Source of the DNA: Lineus longissimus
Lineage: Eukaryota > Nemertea > Pilidiophora > Heteronemertea > Lineidae
Length of the DNA stretch: 64,000 bases
Direction: 5' to 3'
Assembly: GCF_910592395.1 (NCBI RefSeq)
Contig: NC_088324.1
Coordinates: 11,682,953-11,746,952 of the forward strand
Shown here: in pieces, positions 12,028 through 27,284 of the stretch
Layout: the number at the start of each line of letters is the position of its first letter
Position numbering within the stretch: the stretch's first letter is position 1
The notes under the pieces: model-generated
Told to the model about the DNA's origin: nothing
The model's input: the letters and a program-made list of their open reading frames with translations, nothing else
The model's database searches: none
Position numbers and translations under genes: made by a program

Positions 12028-12717
12028 TCGAGCATGAGCTGGTATCATTTCATGTCGCATGTAAAGAACTTGGATGCTATATTCCGATATTCCAAACGAA
12101 AGCATTAGAGGTAATACCTCCAAGCTGCTTTTGGGAACCATCCCCAGCTGTGTGGATTGGTTCATATCTGAGCTATATTGTACCTACACCTACTTAATTA
12201 TCAAGACATCAGTTCACTCATATGCCTTCAAAGCTACAAAAAATTGTCTCTGCCGTTTGTGCATTGGTATGCATCTAAATGAAGCAGAAAATAAGTTTTA
12301 AAAAGGAGCAACAGTTAGTGCTATTGTTGTGTGAAAATACAATGGCACTCTTTGTTTGTAACCGCTAGTTAAGACAAGTGGCTGATGAGAAAGTGAAATT
12401 CTTTGGATTGATTTTGCGGGCCAAAGCAGGGTTAAAGGAGAGTGTCTCAAGATATTGCTGGCCTGGCAGTAAAGATACTGGTACTTACAGAGTCCCTGTT
12501 GGGAGGACAATCTTGGATGCCTCAGAAAATGTGCATCAACATTCTACCACCTGTTTGCGTAGACTTAAGGTTGTATACCTGCACCGCCTACACAGGCACT
12601 CTGCAACTATCAGTGTTGGCAATGCATTACCTTTAGACATTCTCCTTTAAACAGACTGTTGTGCTGTTCACCTTCCATGTATATAAATGTAACTTGTGGT
12701 ATTGGTGTATATGAATG

Positions 12718-12723
12718 AATAAA
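12718..12723 (+). terminator. Candidate poly(A) signal, ARPC5
   Basis: AATAAA 1.7 kb after the ARPC5 stop, the first clear canonical signal that I noted on the plus strand downstream of the gene. An earlier cleavage with a variant signal is possible. Confidence 0.4.
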
Positions 12724-14175
12724 TTTCTTATACATGTATTTAATCATGTAGTTCTCCTTTTGTGCAAAGTCATGGTATCGGCAACTTTAGTGACAGGTCA
12801 GTGTTCGTTTTCATTCAACTGACAAATAAAGCTAAGGAAGCACTACTTGGCATCTTGACCCTCAATGTATTGACATTGCTAAGCTTATACAGACAATGCG
12901 CATCCAATAATGGCGGAGGTAACGGAGGCAATACCGGAGGGAGTTCAATATGCTAGTTGGTAGACAAGTGAACCTCTGCCATTGACAAATGTTTGGGGAT
13001 TGATGACAAGGATCTTTTTGGATGTGCATGAAATCCAAGAAGAATTGGTTTCTCCGGGGTGCTGGCTGAGGATATGAAAGTGAGTCTTCAATGTTCATGC
13101 AAAACGACTAGATCAGACAGCAAAACGAAAACTAGGGATGCAACAAGAATTTCAATCATCTCACTTTTGAGGTGCAAATTCCAAAATGTGACATGCACTA
13201 TCTGGATTGCCAACACCAAGGACAATACTACTGTTCTTATGTTATAACCAGGCTCAGGGTTTTAAATATGCACAAGACTCTTCTGAATCATTATTGTACA
13301 AGAGACTGTTGGCATATGTTAAGAAATATTCAGTCAACTTGCAGACATGGCTAGTCTGGTGCATCCAGATAAATCAATATTGCAATAAGATTGTCATGGT
13401 TGTCATTGGAAGTACAACCTAAAATCCATTTATTCATGTAAGGTCTTGGTCCATAACTAATCACAGATCTTGAAGAAGAGTAGGCATCTCAATGATGGAT
13501 TGGACTAACATGTATCTGTCAGTGAACTGCCGGTATTGTTCAATCTGATGAATCTGCAGCTGTCAGTATTGTGAGAGATTACAATATCTTTTTAGAATAA
13601 TCGAAGTGTTTGGGAAGTTGCTGTCTTAGATGCAGTTCATTGATAATAAAGAGACAAAGTCACAACTACACATTTTCTTAAAGACAGTGTGAGAAACTTG
13701 CTCCCATATAATAGTTAAACCACCAAAGTCAAATATCTGTGAGTGATTCATCTTTGGCCAGGAAGCCCACGAGTTTGAAGGCAAGGCAAAATCATTAGAA
13801 TTGATTGAATAGTGGGTATCATCACAGACATATGCATCTGGCATAATCAATCACACGCATGGGTGGTTGCATCTTTCTTTTGTTAGAATTGTGAACAATG
13901 ATGGCAAAACGAGTGATAACAATATTCTAAAGCTGCAGGCTACTGAAGACATACAGTCGGAGAGTGTCCATATTTTGGAGACAAAGTCACAACGACACTT
14001 TTTCTTGGACGATTTGGTGATCCTCCACCAATGCAGGGACAAAATAAATGCAGATAGAACTGTGGGTTATACAGCTTTGCCCTTAGCTCTCAGCATCTGC
14101 TCCAATCATTTCAACAAATATTGAACACCAATAGATTTTAAGAAATTCACCAAAAAATTGAGTTATTACAAACTG
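12724..14175. other. Convergent spacer between ARPC5 and NTMT1
   Basis: No gene recognised. It holds one member of a dispersed repeat (12849-12954) and two direct copies of GAGACAAAGTCACAAC with homologous flanks, at 13651 and 13978. Confidence 0.5.
12849..12954 (+). repeat. Dispersed repeat, copy 1
   Basis: GGCATCTTGACCCTCAATGT through GGAGTTCAATATG. It matches 18773-18861 over about 90 bases, with shared segments such as CTTGACCCTCAATGTA, TTGCTAAGCTT and AACGGAGGCAATAC. Confidence 0.7.
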
Positions 14176-14181
14176 TTTATT
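14176..14181 (-). terminator. Poly(A) signal, NTMT1
   Basis: AATAAA on the minus strand about 400 bases after the NTMT1 stop codon, giving a short 3' UTR convergent with ARPC5. Confidence 0.55.
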
Positions 14182-14578
14182 TTTACAGAAAAATAGGGGT
14201 TGTACATGTACCACAACTTTTCATATGATGAAAATATACATTTATTTTGATTTGACAGAATGAGAACTGTCATTCTTATACATGCTTACAGACATGACTG
14301 GTACTCTGACAAATATTCAAACCCAAGATGAGCAGGATGAAAAAGACCATCGGAGGCACTTGAAGAATTCAAACAAATCCTAAAACGTTTTAAACTAACA
14401 AATGCAAACAACTGTCTAATGATAAAATATATCAGTTCCAAGATACTGGTCAACTGTCATAATCATTGGATGTTCATGATCAACAAAGCTGTGAAAAGTG
14501 CAAGTAAGTGTAAACTTACATAATTAGCAGTCCATAAAACAATCTAAATGGATTAAAAGTCAGCAAAGCTCATCAAAG

Positions 14579-15595
14579 TTACTTCATAGCAAACATTCTG
14601 ACTTCAAAAATCGCTTTTGGAAATCCCGTTTGTTTTTCTTCTTTGATTATCTCCAGTCCAGCCTTTTTAAGGAGTTTGACATGATTCTCGTAAGTGCGAG
14701 TATAACTGCTATCAGTTGCATCAAACTCATCAGCTTCTCTCGTCAAGTTCTCTTTTACCACAATAAGTCCATTTTCCCTAATACCCGCTTTACACTTCTT
14801 AAAGAATTCAACAAAGTCCTCATCAGTTAGATGACCCAGCACCCACTGACACCAAATCACATCATAATATCCCGGCTCTGGTGTGAATTCTTGTAAACCA
14901 CAGTTATAATATGTTCCTATTTGGCTGGCATGCTCCGCAAGATTTTCTTTTCCTTTTGCGACAAAAGCCGGATCCTGTTCAACAAGGTCAACTGTTTCAA
15001 ATAAGGGCATTAGGAGACGCTTCGTTATTCGGCCGATTCCAGCTCCACAGTCCAGTACTCTCTTGGATCCAGTTCTTGAATTCTTACCCTGAAATTGGAA
15101 TGAACAAATTACTGCAAAATCAGTCAGGAACCATTGCAAGCTGAACCAAGTGTGAGCATTTTAGTGTATTCCAACTATACAGTACATTGGCGTCACATTA
15201 CGGTTGATATGACGATGTGCTGGGAATAAAATCAGGCCGAAGACATAACAATTTCTTTGCGATTGCATGGGCAATGAATAGCGATGACCATTGCTGACCA
15301 GCAAGATTTACCGCTTGACTGTGTTACACTGTATGTGAAATCAATCAGGAGCCATCGCAACTCATAGATGGATAAAAGTCACTCAGTCGGAACGGCCCCT
15401 GAACGGGTTTACAGTATGCAAGCAGCTCTTCTTCTTTCTTACCCTGATAAACTGTCTCAAAAACTTGGTAGATCCATTGATATCGGTGTTGGAAATGTGT
15501 GCAAAGCCTCCTAGCATGCCATCGACAGTGGCTGGGACTCCACCCCAGTACTTCTTTGCATCATCGTAAAAAGCTTGGTCTTGTTGTTCTGCCAT
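14579..15595 (-). CDS. NTMT1: Protein N-terminal Xaa-Pro-Lys methyltransferase (METTL11A family)
   Basis: SAM-dependent enzyme that methylates the alpha-amino group of proteins starting X-Pro-Lys after Met removal, for example RCC1. Coding exons on the minus strand: 15443-15595 and 14579-15088, together 220 residues (human NTMT1 is 223). Signatures: ATVDGMLGGFAHIS before the Rossmann core, SAM motif I LDCGAGIGRITKRLL at about residues 63-77, YYNCGLQEFTPE, DVIWCQWVLGHLTD and a conserved VVKEN strand. The chosen ATG at 15595 is in AAGATGG context; another in-frame ATG lies 6 codons upstream (start at 15613) and cannot be excluded. It is convergent with ARPC5. NTMT1 also lies in 9q34 in human. 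Confidence 0.95.
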
Positions 15596-16455
15596 CTTCA
15601 AAAGTTGTGACATGAGTGATGATAGTTTCCCATGCAGTGCTGCCAAATTGACGTACCAATTAAGTTGGAAAAAATGTGGAATGCATATTTTGTCACCGGG
15701 CGATCACCACAACTCTCTCATTCAAACCGATTTACATACTCTGTTATTGCATCAAGTATACTGAAGTATAGAGCAATAGACTTTTGATAAGCCGTTAGGT
15801 CAATTAGGTACGACTTTCATCAAGAACTAAGAAAATATTCTTTACGCAATTCCGGTTTGAAATAACGTTCAGTTATGATTTTACAAGAAATTTTGTAAGC
15901 GCCATCTGGTAGTAAGGCATAAAACTACATTTTTCACAAGAAAGCTGGAATGTGTGTGAATAAAGACACGATTTTCTCAATTATTATTCATTATCTTCTT
16001 TTTAACTTTGCTTAGATTGAAAGGGATTTGTCTAATGAATATTAAAATGGGCAAAATGTTGAAATATTTGTGACAGATTACGTTGCAGCGCCTTTTAAAG
16101 TAGATTTTTGTTACTTTCTATTCCGAATATAGGGTGTAACAAAAAAGTATTGTCAAGTGTATTTATCTGCATTACATCTTCATGCATGTATCACTGTTGT
16201 GTGATTTATTTGACTTGCCAAAACTTTTTTAAATTCGCATCCTTTACCCTTTATACCTTCACACCGAATATGGTCTTGAAAGAAGATCTGCCAAATTGAC
16301 TGTATGAGTGTGGTGTCACACTATCATTGATTTATTTGTGATGATCAAAGCTTGGGCCCAAAATAATTGGTCAGGTAATTAAAATTTTTCAACGGCAAGG
16401 CATCAGGTGATAGAGTTATTCCTTTTATTGCAGATTGTCTTTTGGAAGCTAAAAT

Positions 16456-17756
16456 ATGTTAGAAATAACGTGTAACGATCGACTTGGGAAAAAAGTCAGA
16501 GTGAAGTGCAAGTATCCTTTTTGACAACATGGCCATGGTCCTGGATATGTTCTCAAGGAATTACATCTGTACGGGACATTCATTTACAACAAAACATCTT
16601 GCGCCTTCCTTGACAATACCTAAGTATTTTGTGTAAGGTGCAGCAGCTTTAAGACAGCGCAACAGTTGGAGAGTTCAATTTAAATATCAAAACTGTCAAA
16701 GCTTAATTGAAGCCATGCACTGAGGGTTAAGTACTTGTATAACATAACCGGTTTTGATGATGTGTGTATTGTGAATATTCCTTAACTAGCTATCAGTGGC
16801 GATGATACGATTGGGGACTTAAAGAAGTTGATTTCTGCACAGACTGGAACAAAACCAGAGAAGATTGTATTAAAAAAATGGTAAGTATATTTCATGGAAA
16901 GTATATCTATTCTTTTTACTTATTCTCTCAGGATTATGGTGTATGATGTTGTCAATGTGGCAGGTACTTAGACATCCTGGAGTAGAAAATTGTTTACAAA
17001 TGAAAATAATTCTCGCCCCAATTGACTGGCTTATAATACACATTTGTCCACTATAGTTAGAGTGGGTATTGCTGGTAATTAATTCAAGTCCCTCTAAAAA
17101 CACCTCTGGCCTGTTTTGGTTATTGACTATTCTCACTTACTTTTTAGGTACACAATTTTCCGAGACCACATCACAATTGCCGACTGTATCCTTTGACAGA
17201 CATGATTGATACCTCAAGTATGTCTATTTAGATTGACTTGTCTTTGAGTCTTAGTTAGGTAGTAACTTAACACAAATTGTCCTTATCTTTGTTGTGTTGC
17301 CTATGGAGAGATTCTGAATTATGATTTGGTGTTATGAGGACAAAGCCACAACCACAACCACAAATTGTCCTTATCTTTGTTGTGTTGCCTATGGAGAGAT
17401 TCTGAATTATGATTTGGTGTTATGAGGACAAAGCCACAACCAGAATGCAGGGATAAGCTCACTTCAAAGTAGGCACATCAACTACTGTGTCCAGTTCTGT
17501 GGAAAGTGTCGCAGTATCGACCGGCCCCTTTGCTGTGGGCGAAGTGTGGGAGGATGTGGAAAAGCAAATAGTCCTCTTAAAGCCATATTACCTTGCCTTA
17601 CACTGCAGTGTGCAATTTCATGTGCTGTTGTATGATTTCTGAAGAGACCACAATCGCTGAACCAATTGTATGCATGGATATTGGCTATTGTTTCCTTAAC
17701 TCCCTTCAACAGATGAAATTCACGATGGCATGAATTTGGAGCTGTACTACCAGTGA
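16456..17756 (+). CDS. UBL5: Ubiquitin-like protein 5 (Hub1)
   Basis: Ubiquitin-fold protein that modifies spliceosome function by non-covalent binding. It lacks the C-terminal Gly-Gly used for conjugation and ends in Tyr-Tyr-Gln. Coding exons 16456-16511, 16797-16880, 17148-17185 and 17713-17756 give exactly 73 residues, the family length. Recognisable stretches are [44 protein letters not shown] and [14 protein letters not shown]. Intron 3 contains an 88-base tandem duplication. The 3' end was not resolved. Confidence 0.97.
17271..17442. repeat. 88-base direct tandem duplication in UBL5 intron 3
   Basis: CACAAATTGTCCTTATCTTT through GGACAAAGCCACAACCA occurs at 17271 and again at 17359, almost without change over about 84 bases. 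Near identity indicates a recent event. Each copy ends with the dispersed GAGGACAAAGCCACAAC motif. Confidence 0.9.
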
Positions 17757-20139
17757 CCCTGGCTGATATCTCGTGCTCACTGCCCCTATCATCAACGTCA
17801 TGATCATCACCGTTACATGAAAGAGCTGTCACTTCGATTTATCCTGGAACTCGGATGGAGCAGAGGATTTTAATAAGTTGTATGGACACTTTCAACATCT
17901 TATATGTTCCTCATCAGTCATGTAAAAGAGCTGTTCTCTTGGGCCTTGCCTCAAGGGATGATGACCTCAGTGACATGCTTACAGTTTTTATATACATGTA
18001 TAAGTAATTTCTACAGGGCTACAGTCTGAAGCAGTTTTGCCTGCGACAACAATTTGATAAAAATCATATAGCTCTCTTCGTAAGATAAAGGCGAGGTAGT
18101 GGGACTTTCTGCTGTGCCTGCACTTAAGTGTACATAGTTCTAGTATCAAAGTTGATTCTGAAATGCACCAAAAATGTCCACAAACATTTTACAAACCGTT
18201 TGTGTACTCTTTTAGAGGTATACATGTATCTGCACAGGAACAATGCATAGTTGACAGCTGGCACTAAGTTGCACTACTTTCCTTAATTGTATGTTTTATC
18301 ATTAATTGTTCATGATATTCAGAGCATCCTGGTTCAGCAGTTTGTAAATAAGTCGAATTAAATGTAAAATTTGTAATTTTTGCTTTGGTGAACTTTCTTT
18401 GTGACTAAGTAACAGTGCTCATTTAGTAAGCAACTGTACTTTCAATGAGTGCAGTCTGCAGGATTCACTTGAACATTTCCAGCTTTACAGTAGATTGATT
18501 GCCTGGGTGTGTCACTAAATGTGTGACACAAGGTTGGGAGTGTGCAGATGGATAATGCCCTGTCGTTCTACAACCTCTGTCCAACCTGGATCACATGGCA
18601 AATATTCTTGATAGTGAATGGACAGGTGCTGCACCTGCACCATTATGCCCACCAAAACTGGCCTGTAGTTCACTTGCTCTATCAAGGAGACGTCCATTGA
18701 CCATAGTCTGCAGTGACCAAGCCCACAGAAGTCTCAAGTTGCATTTCTATTCTACAATACAAGGCCAGTATGGGCATCTTAACCCTCAATGTACTGACTT
18801 TGCTAAGCTTCCAGACAACGTGCAGAGGCAACGGAGGCAATACTGCTAGAAGTTCAGTATGAGTATGGCATGCTGGACATAAACAGGACAGGTGATGTCC
18901 TCTTCCTGTTTCTTCAATGTTAGGCCTGGATGGCCCATGTTATTATTGGAAAGTAGAGTTGAGAGATATTTGATGGTACGTGATGATTATAAATGTTGTC
19001 GATCAAAAAAGGTTTTGTGAGGACAAGGTGACAACCAGAATGCCAAGATCACTTTCATACATGTACATAAAACAGAATTTGCATTCTATATTACTAATGA
19101 CTACTAGATCATGCTGATATCCTGAAAATGTACACGTGTACTTCACCATCTGTTCAATGAATTATCCTCCCCATTGACTGTGTAAAGGCCTGGACTCATT
19201 ATTTGTCCACACACCTTGGTAATGATAGAATTCAGACTGCAACATCTGTGCAAAGTCCAGCTGGAATATAGTTTGTGAATGAATGAAATAACCAGATCAG
19301 CAGAAATCTAACCCTTTGAGAATGTCATTGCTATTAGTATACGTTCATTTATCTGAGAAAGGACTTATTCAATCTCTTCATTCAGGAGGGCATTACGTAT
19401 TGAAGGAGGCACCTAAAAGCTAATCTGTTTTTGAAAATTCTGGGAGGGGATTTGGCAATTTGACATTGCACAATTTCTCGAATTGCAACAGCATCATCAT
19501 TGTCAGTTGCAAACAAGGGTTTCCTTGATTGAATTTTGAAATAGTCCCCAAAAATGATGGCTGTGTATATTTGTCTACCTGTTGGCCTAGAAGAATGATA
19601 TCTACAACAACCAATTGTGTCCCACCTTTTTCGAATGTGGAGTATCTGTTCAGCTGGTGGATAGGCCATTCCAGCAGTTGAACAAACCCATTTGTCTGCA
19701 GGGTAGACCAAAAATGTGTAATTAGGAACAATCTGGTCTTTGGTGCTTTTTGTGGAGATTGCATGTACCAATGTACCAGCTACTCTTTTGCAAATGCAAG
19801 GTAGTGATACTGAGTACATATTAAATCAAATCCAAAACTGAGTGTCCTCAATAGACTGATGTCCACCCAAGAAAAGTGTCTGATAAGAGAGGTTCCACTT
19901 TCAGGTTCAGCATTTGGATGTGAAAACTTGATGGAACAGCATCCAATTATCTATCTCATAAAACTTGAATCAATTGCCACGTACCATCAGGACAATGGAA
20001 TTATACTACAGTTCCACTACCTGTGCTTTTAATTTAATTTCACTTTACATGTTATTGAATGAACAGTCAAATAAAGTTGTCAGCTATTAGGAGGCAGGGA
20101 CTCTCTAGCTACTGCAACTGACAAAGACCCAATTATTTC
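17757..20139. other. UBL5 3' UTR / spacer, no gene resolved
   Basis: It begins as UBL5 3' UTR of unknown length. It contains the second copy of a dispersed repeat (18773-18861), one GAGGACAAGGTGACAACC motif near 19018 and a TGTCC-type repeat piece near 19840-19900. I did not find exons that connect clearly to the ORF at 20140. Confidence 0.4.
18773..18861 (+). repeat. Dispersed repeat, copy 2
   Basis: Homologous to 12849-12954 in the same orientation, with several small deletions. No coding capacity seen. Confidence 0.7.
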
Positions 20140-20288
20140 AGACTGCACTTTGGTGATGCTGGAGGCTTCATCCAAGAGAAATGGTATCTCGTCATTTCTG
20201 CAGTTTGCATGAAACGCCCCATTGAAACAGCTCAGGATCTCCATAAGAGGTTGATGAAAGAGGGCATTTCACAGAAGATCTTGCTGTA
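20140..20288 (+). CDS. Putative terminal exon of an unrecognised gene
   Basis: After the acceptor-like TTATTTCAG ending at 20139, an open frame beginning at 20141 encodes about 48 residues. It starts LHFGDAGGFIQEKWYLVISA, includes KRPIETAQDLHKRLMKEG and ends ISQKILL. The stop TAA is at 20287-20289, and AATAAA (20288-20293) overlaps it. The composition looks protein-like, but I do not recognise the family and found no upstream exons with matching phase. It could be a real last exon, a fragment of a decayed gene, or chance. Confidence is low. Confidence 0.3.
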
Positions 20289-20466
20289 ATAAAGATCGTC
20301 CCAACCCACTTGCAGGTGTTGGTCAACTTCTGGATTTCAATCCTTTTCCAGAATCCCAAACTATGTACAGCAGGAGTAACAGAACTGCTTTGAAAGGCGC
20401 GAGTTCTCCAGTCAGACTCCCGAATTTCACCAAAAACACACTACAAGATGACTTATTTACAAAACA

Positions 20467-20472
20467 TTTATT
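20467..20472 (-). terminator. Poly(A) signal, HSPA5
   Basis: AATAAA on the minus strand about 1.56 kb after the HSPA5 stop, marking the probable 3' end of the transcript. The intervening 20473-22029 is 3' UTR with no ORF and a G/C run near 21177-21190. Confidence 0.55.
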
Positions 20473-22029
20473 TTAGTCAATAAAATTATCTTACAATGTA
20501 TGAACAGGATTCGTCTACAGATTTCACAGAAAGACTTATCACCAAAGACTGGAGCTTTTACTGAAGAGGGGTGTGAAAATAGGCCATTTAACAAAAAAAA
20601 TTCCACAACGGCAACTGCTGAATATTTTGAACTTAATTTCTAATTTTGAATCCCACTCAACTTCACTAAGCAATAAGCTACAAATGTACAGGTAGCACTG
20701 GAATGAGACTGGCCCCCTGTATCTAAACAATTTACTGTACTGAGTTCCAAACTGAAGTTAGTCAATTTCAAAATTTGTACAACAAATTCAACTGATACAT
20801 TTTGTCCAAGCTCAAAATTGGTTTAAACCAGTCGTAAATTGTCCACAAAGAGGCATTCATAAACATTAACAAACAAAAGTTGTACAAGCTGTACAATAAA
20901 GTTCATGTTAAAAAAAATGTTGCGGAAAAAAACAGAAAAGGAATTTTGCAACTGTCCATACATTCTAATTGTGCTCTCAAAAACAGAGGGAAAAAGCGGC
21001 TCAAAATGAGACCACAGGAAGTGTTAAGACAGTTATTATTCCTGTTTTTTCGTCTTTTTGAAATACAACTTTTGTTTTGTCATACCTCAAAATAAACATT
21101 CTTTTCATGAACATGCAAACAAAGAAAAACTGTGGAAAACTGAAAAGAGCAGTAAAATCAAGCTGAGGACTATGAGGGGGGGGGGGGGGGATAACGTAAA
21201 ATGATACATGTACTGAAAAATATTTTTCTTCGAATGGTCCTCGCCACAACAGTCTGCTATCAACAGTCCAACTTATACCCAACTGATCACCATAGGTGCC
21301 TTTATGCACTAACGATAGTAAAAGTTGCACCACCCAAGAAATTGGTGAACAGTATGTACCCCAATGCAAGAATAGGGTATGGCGTTTCAGGTGTGGGAAA
21401 GGAACATGAAATTTTGAAAATTAGAAACACTACTTTTGACAACTTGCAGGAGGCTTTTTACATGATGCAACCTCTGAAAAAGGGTCTGCACTGGCTTCTT
21501 ACTTGGTGGGGCCTGGAGTTTGAAATATTTCTAACAAAACATTTTATAAAGTTGATTGGAATAGTACAAGTAGCAGCATAGGACCAGGAGGAATAACTTT
21601 GGGTAGGGAACTTCGGAAGCCCTCAATATTTCACATTCTCAAGGTTTCTTGTTTTATCAACAGGGTATTAACCATATGGAATGCTTTAAATGGCCATCTA
21701 CAAATCTCAATCAAAGAAATGTTCCTGCAACAGAATACTCAACATTTCAAACACCAGACCCTATCAGTGCACGCCTAGATGGAAACGTACCATGTTTTGA
21801 TGAAAATTCTTGATGGAGAATGGTGACACAGTGTTCCCCTTGGGCCACTTACACACAACAGGCCACCGAGGAAAAATCTAACTCCAAGGCGGACTTTTTC
21901 AATTCAACAGACCAGAAAACCCAGTTTTCCGAAATTATCATTGTGAAGAGTCCACCTCGTTATAAACAGCCCAATGGAGAGCACTGATGAGGGATGACAA
22001 TTCAATATTTTTTCTACCAGTCAAAGTCG

Positions 22030-25424
<3,395 letters not shown>

Positions 25425-25715
25425 TCTGAAATCAGTGAAAAGCAAACTGGGTTGAATTAACTTGAAATACACAGACCAGAAACAACATCTGAATCTTTGG
25501 GGCGTTCTTGAAGACAAAGACCGAGATTCCTACTGTGTCATCGGAGTGAACAAAATAAGGCCTACAATGGCTACAGGCTCCTGGTACTCTACGTGTATGG
25601 TGTAGTGAGCTGGGCTGGCCAAAATAATGGCCGAGATAGTGCAGTCACCGTCGCCACTCCCGGGCCAACTTGTGTCAACATCTAAGTGTCGTATACTCAC
25701 TCGTATGGGCCTATC

Positions 25716-25827
25716 AGTCCAGACCAAACGCCTGATGAGGCGTTCTCTTGATGAGGCGAGGTAGCCTCATCAAACCATATCGCCTCACCAGTCTAGTCAT
25801 CGACATATCAGGCGTTTGGTCTTGACT
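25716..25827. repeat. Inverted repeat in the HSPA5 5' intron
   Basis: AGTCCAGACCAAACGCCTGA at 25716 and its complement, TCAGGCGTTTGGTCTTGACT ending at 25827, pair at 20 of 21 positions. The 70-base spacer contains further GATGAGGCG/CGCCTCATC complements. It is MITE-like or a cruciform-prone site. Confidence 0.75.
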
Positions 25828-26308
25828 GCTATACGATACGACTACGTTTAATATGAATATTCTCTTATTCTGTTATTTGTCAGGGTATAATCCAACAGTA
25901 ACCCGACTACTATAACAGCTGCTTTGGCATATTTGAATCATGTGAATGTCAAATGCGAAAAACACAGGTCAGCAAAGGAATTCCTGCTAGTTTGTAGTGC
26001 ATTGATGTAGTGCATGACATGACATGCATGATGATGAAAAATATGAGTGTCGGGTAGTGACTTGACAAAATGCCGGCTGTCCAAAAAATTGGTAAATTTC
26101 GAGAAAGTACAGAATTTATTTGGTTGTAACTTACCTATTTTGAAGCCCTGGCTTCCCAAGGTTTATATGATATCGAAATCGGGAGATTCAATTCCGGAAT
26201 AAGCAGGCAGTATGCTGGAGAATTTTGCTTCTAACCCGAACGTTCGTGGTGTTCTGTGCAAGTAGCATATGGCGAAGCGTGTGTGTCTTCACCTTTTCAC
26301 ATTTCTGA

Positions 26309-26327
26309 TCGTGTCGGGCGGTGATTG
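26309..26327 (-). promoter_or_regulatory. ER stress response element-like site (HSPA5 promoter)
   Basis: On the minus strand the site reads CCAAT, nine bases (CACCGCCCG), then ACACG. The ERSE consensus is CCAAT-N9-CCACG, bound by NF-Y and ATF6, so one base differs. It lies about 170 bases upstream of the inferred 5' exon donor. A second CCAAT is at 26357-26361. The role is inferred from position. Confidence 0.5.
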
Positions 26328-26449
26328 GTTGAAGCCGAAGCATTTGTCTTGCGCCGATTGGTCCACGCCTATCACATGGCTCGTTTACGTATGTCCACGT
26401 ATTCGTCAACACTCGGTAATTTCACTCTCCAAAACTAACGTTACTAAAA

Positions 26450-27284
26450 ACTGGAATTATAATGGAAATTACAACTCATAGTTGGTGAGTCAATGGTTCC
26501 GGGTTCGCCCGATCGCTTAACACGTGCGTACAGATACTGAGATAGTGGAATATCAGCATTGCTAATGGCTTTTCAATAGCCTGAGGGAAAAAAGATTCAC
26601 AATCATTGATCAAGGCGAGGATGCATCAAAAAATTATTGGGAAACCCAAAAGAAGACTGTATGTTTATGTGTCGTTGCCACGTGCTACTGGATAAATAAT
26701 TGAAAACACTTTTATTAAGGCAGTAGGCACAGCTAGTTAAATAGTACCTATCATGCTCTGTGATCTAACAGTGTGGGGTGTACTCAGATTACTCTGATAA
26801 TAAAATGTGAACTACATTTAACCTAACACTATCAAATAATCAACCTCATCCTTGCTGTGATGCACAGACCCAGATTGTTTTTTTGAGGACAAAGTCACAA
26901 CCGAAATGTCGGGAGTTCACAACCTTGTCAAATCACAAATGATATGAATAAAGTATAGCAAATGCTTTTACGTCAATTTTGTAAAGAAAGACCTAATGTA
27001 AATCTTTTCACTCAAGCATTCGCTAGTCTTTATTATATCACCAATGATGTAAAATAAATGGAAAAAAAACTTATCAAAGACGACATGGCCAAGTCACCAC
27101 CTTGTAAAATAATAGGTTATATGACACGCTAGGCAATGCTGATAACAACCAAGTAATAATATCATAGTAGGGGCAGATGCACAAGTCGGATGGAGGGCAC
27201 TCTTGTAAAAGAGGGGGTATCCTATTCCTGGTGCTATTTTAGGGACAAAAATTCACATGTTTAAAAAAATTCAAATGGGGGGGG
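26450..27284. other. Intergenic, no gene seen
   Basis: AT-rich spacer upstream of HSPA5. It contains one dispersed GAGGACAAAGTCACAACCGA motif at 26884 and ends in a G run (from about 27277) next to the foldback element. Confidence 0.5.

Noticed and set aside
14630-15144. Plus-strand frames opposite NTMT1
   Set aside because: They are antisense shadows of the NTMT1 coding exon.
21174-21190. Long G runs here and near 27277, 29226, 29400 and 50568 as regulatory G-quadruplex sites
   Set aside because: Single mononucleotide runs in intergenic, intron or UTR DNA, also a common place for length errors in assemblies. No reason to assign a function.
26162-26167. TATAAA on the minus strand near the HSPA5 5' exon
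   Set aside because: It would place the start at about 26135, right at the donor of the inferred 5' exon, leaving no exon. The start is more likely upstream of it.
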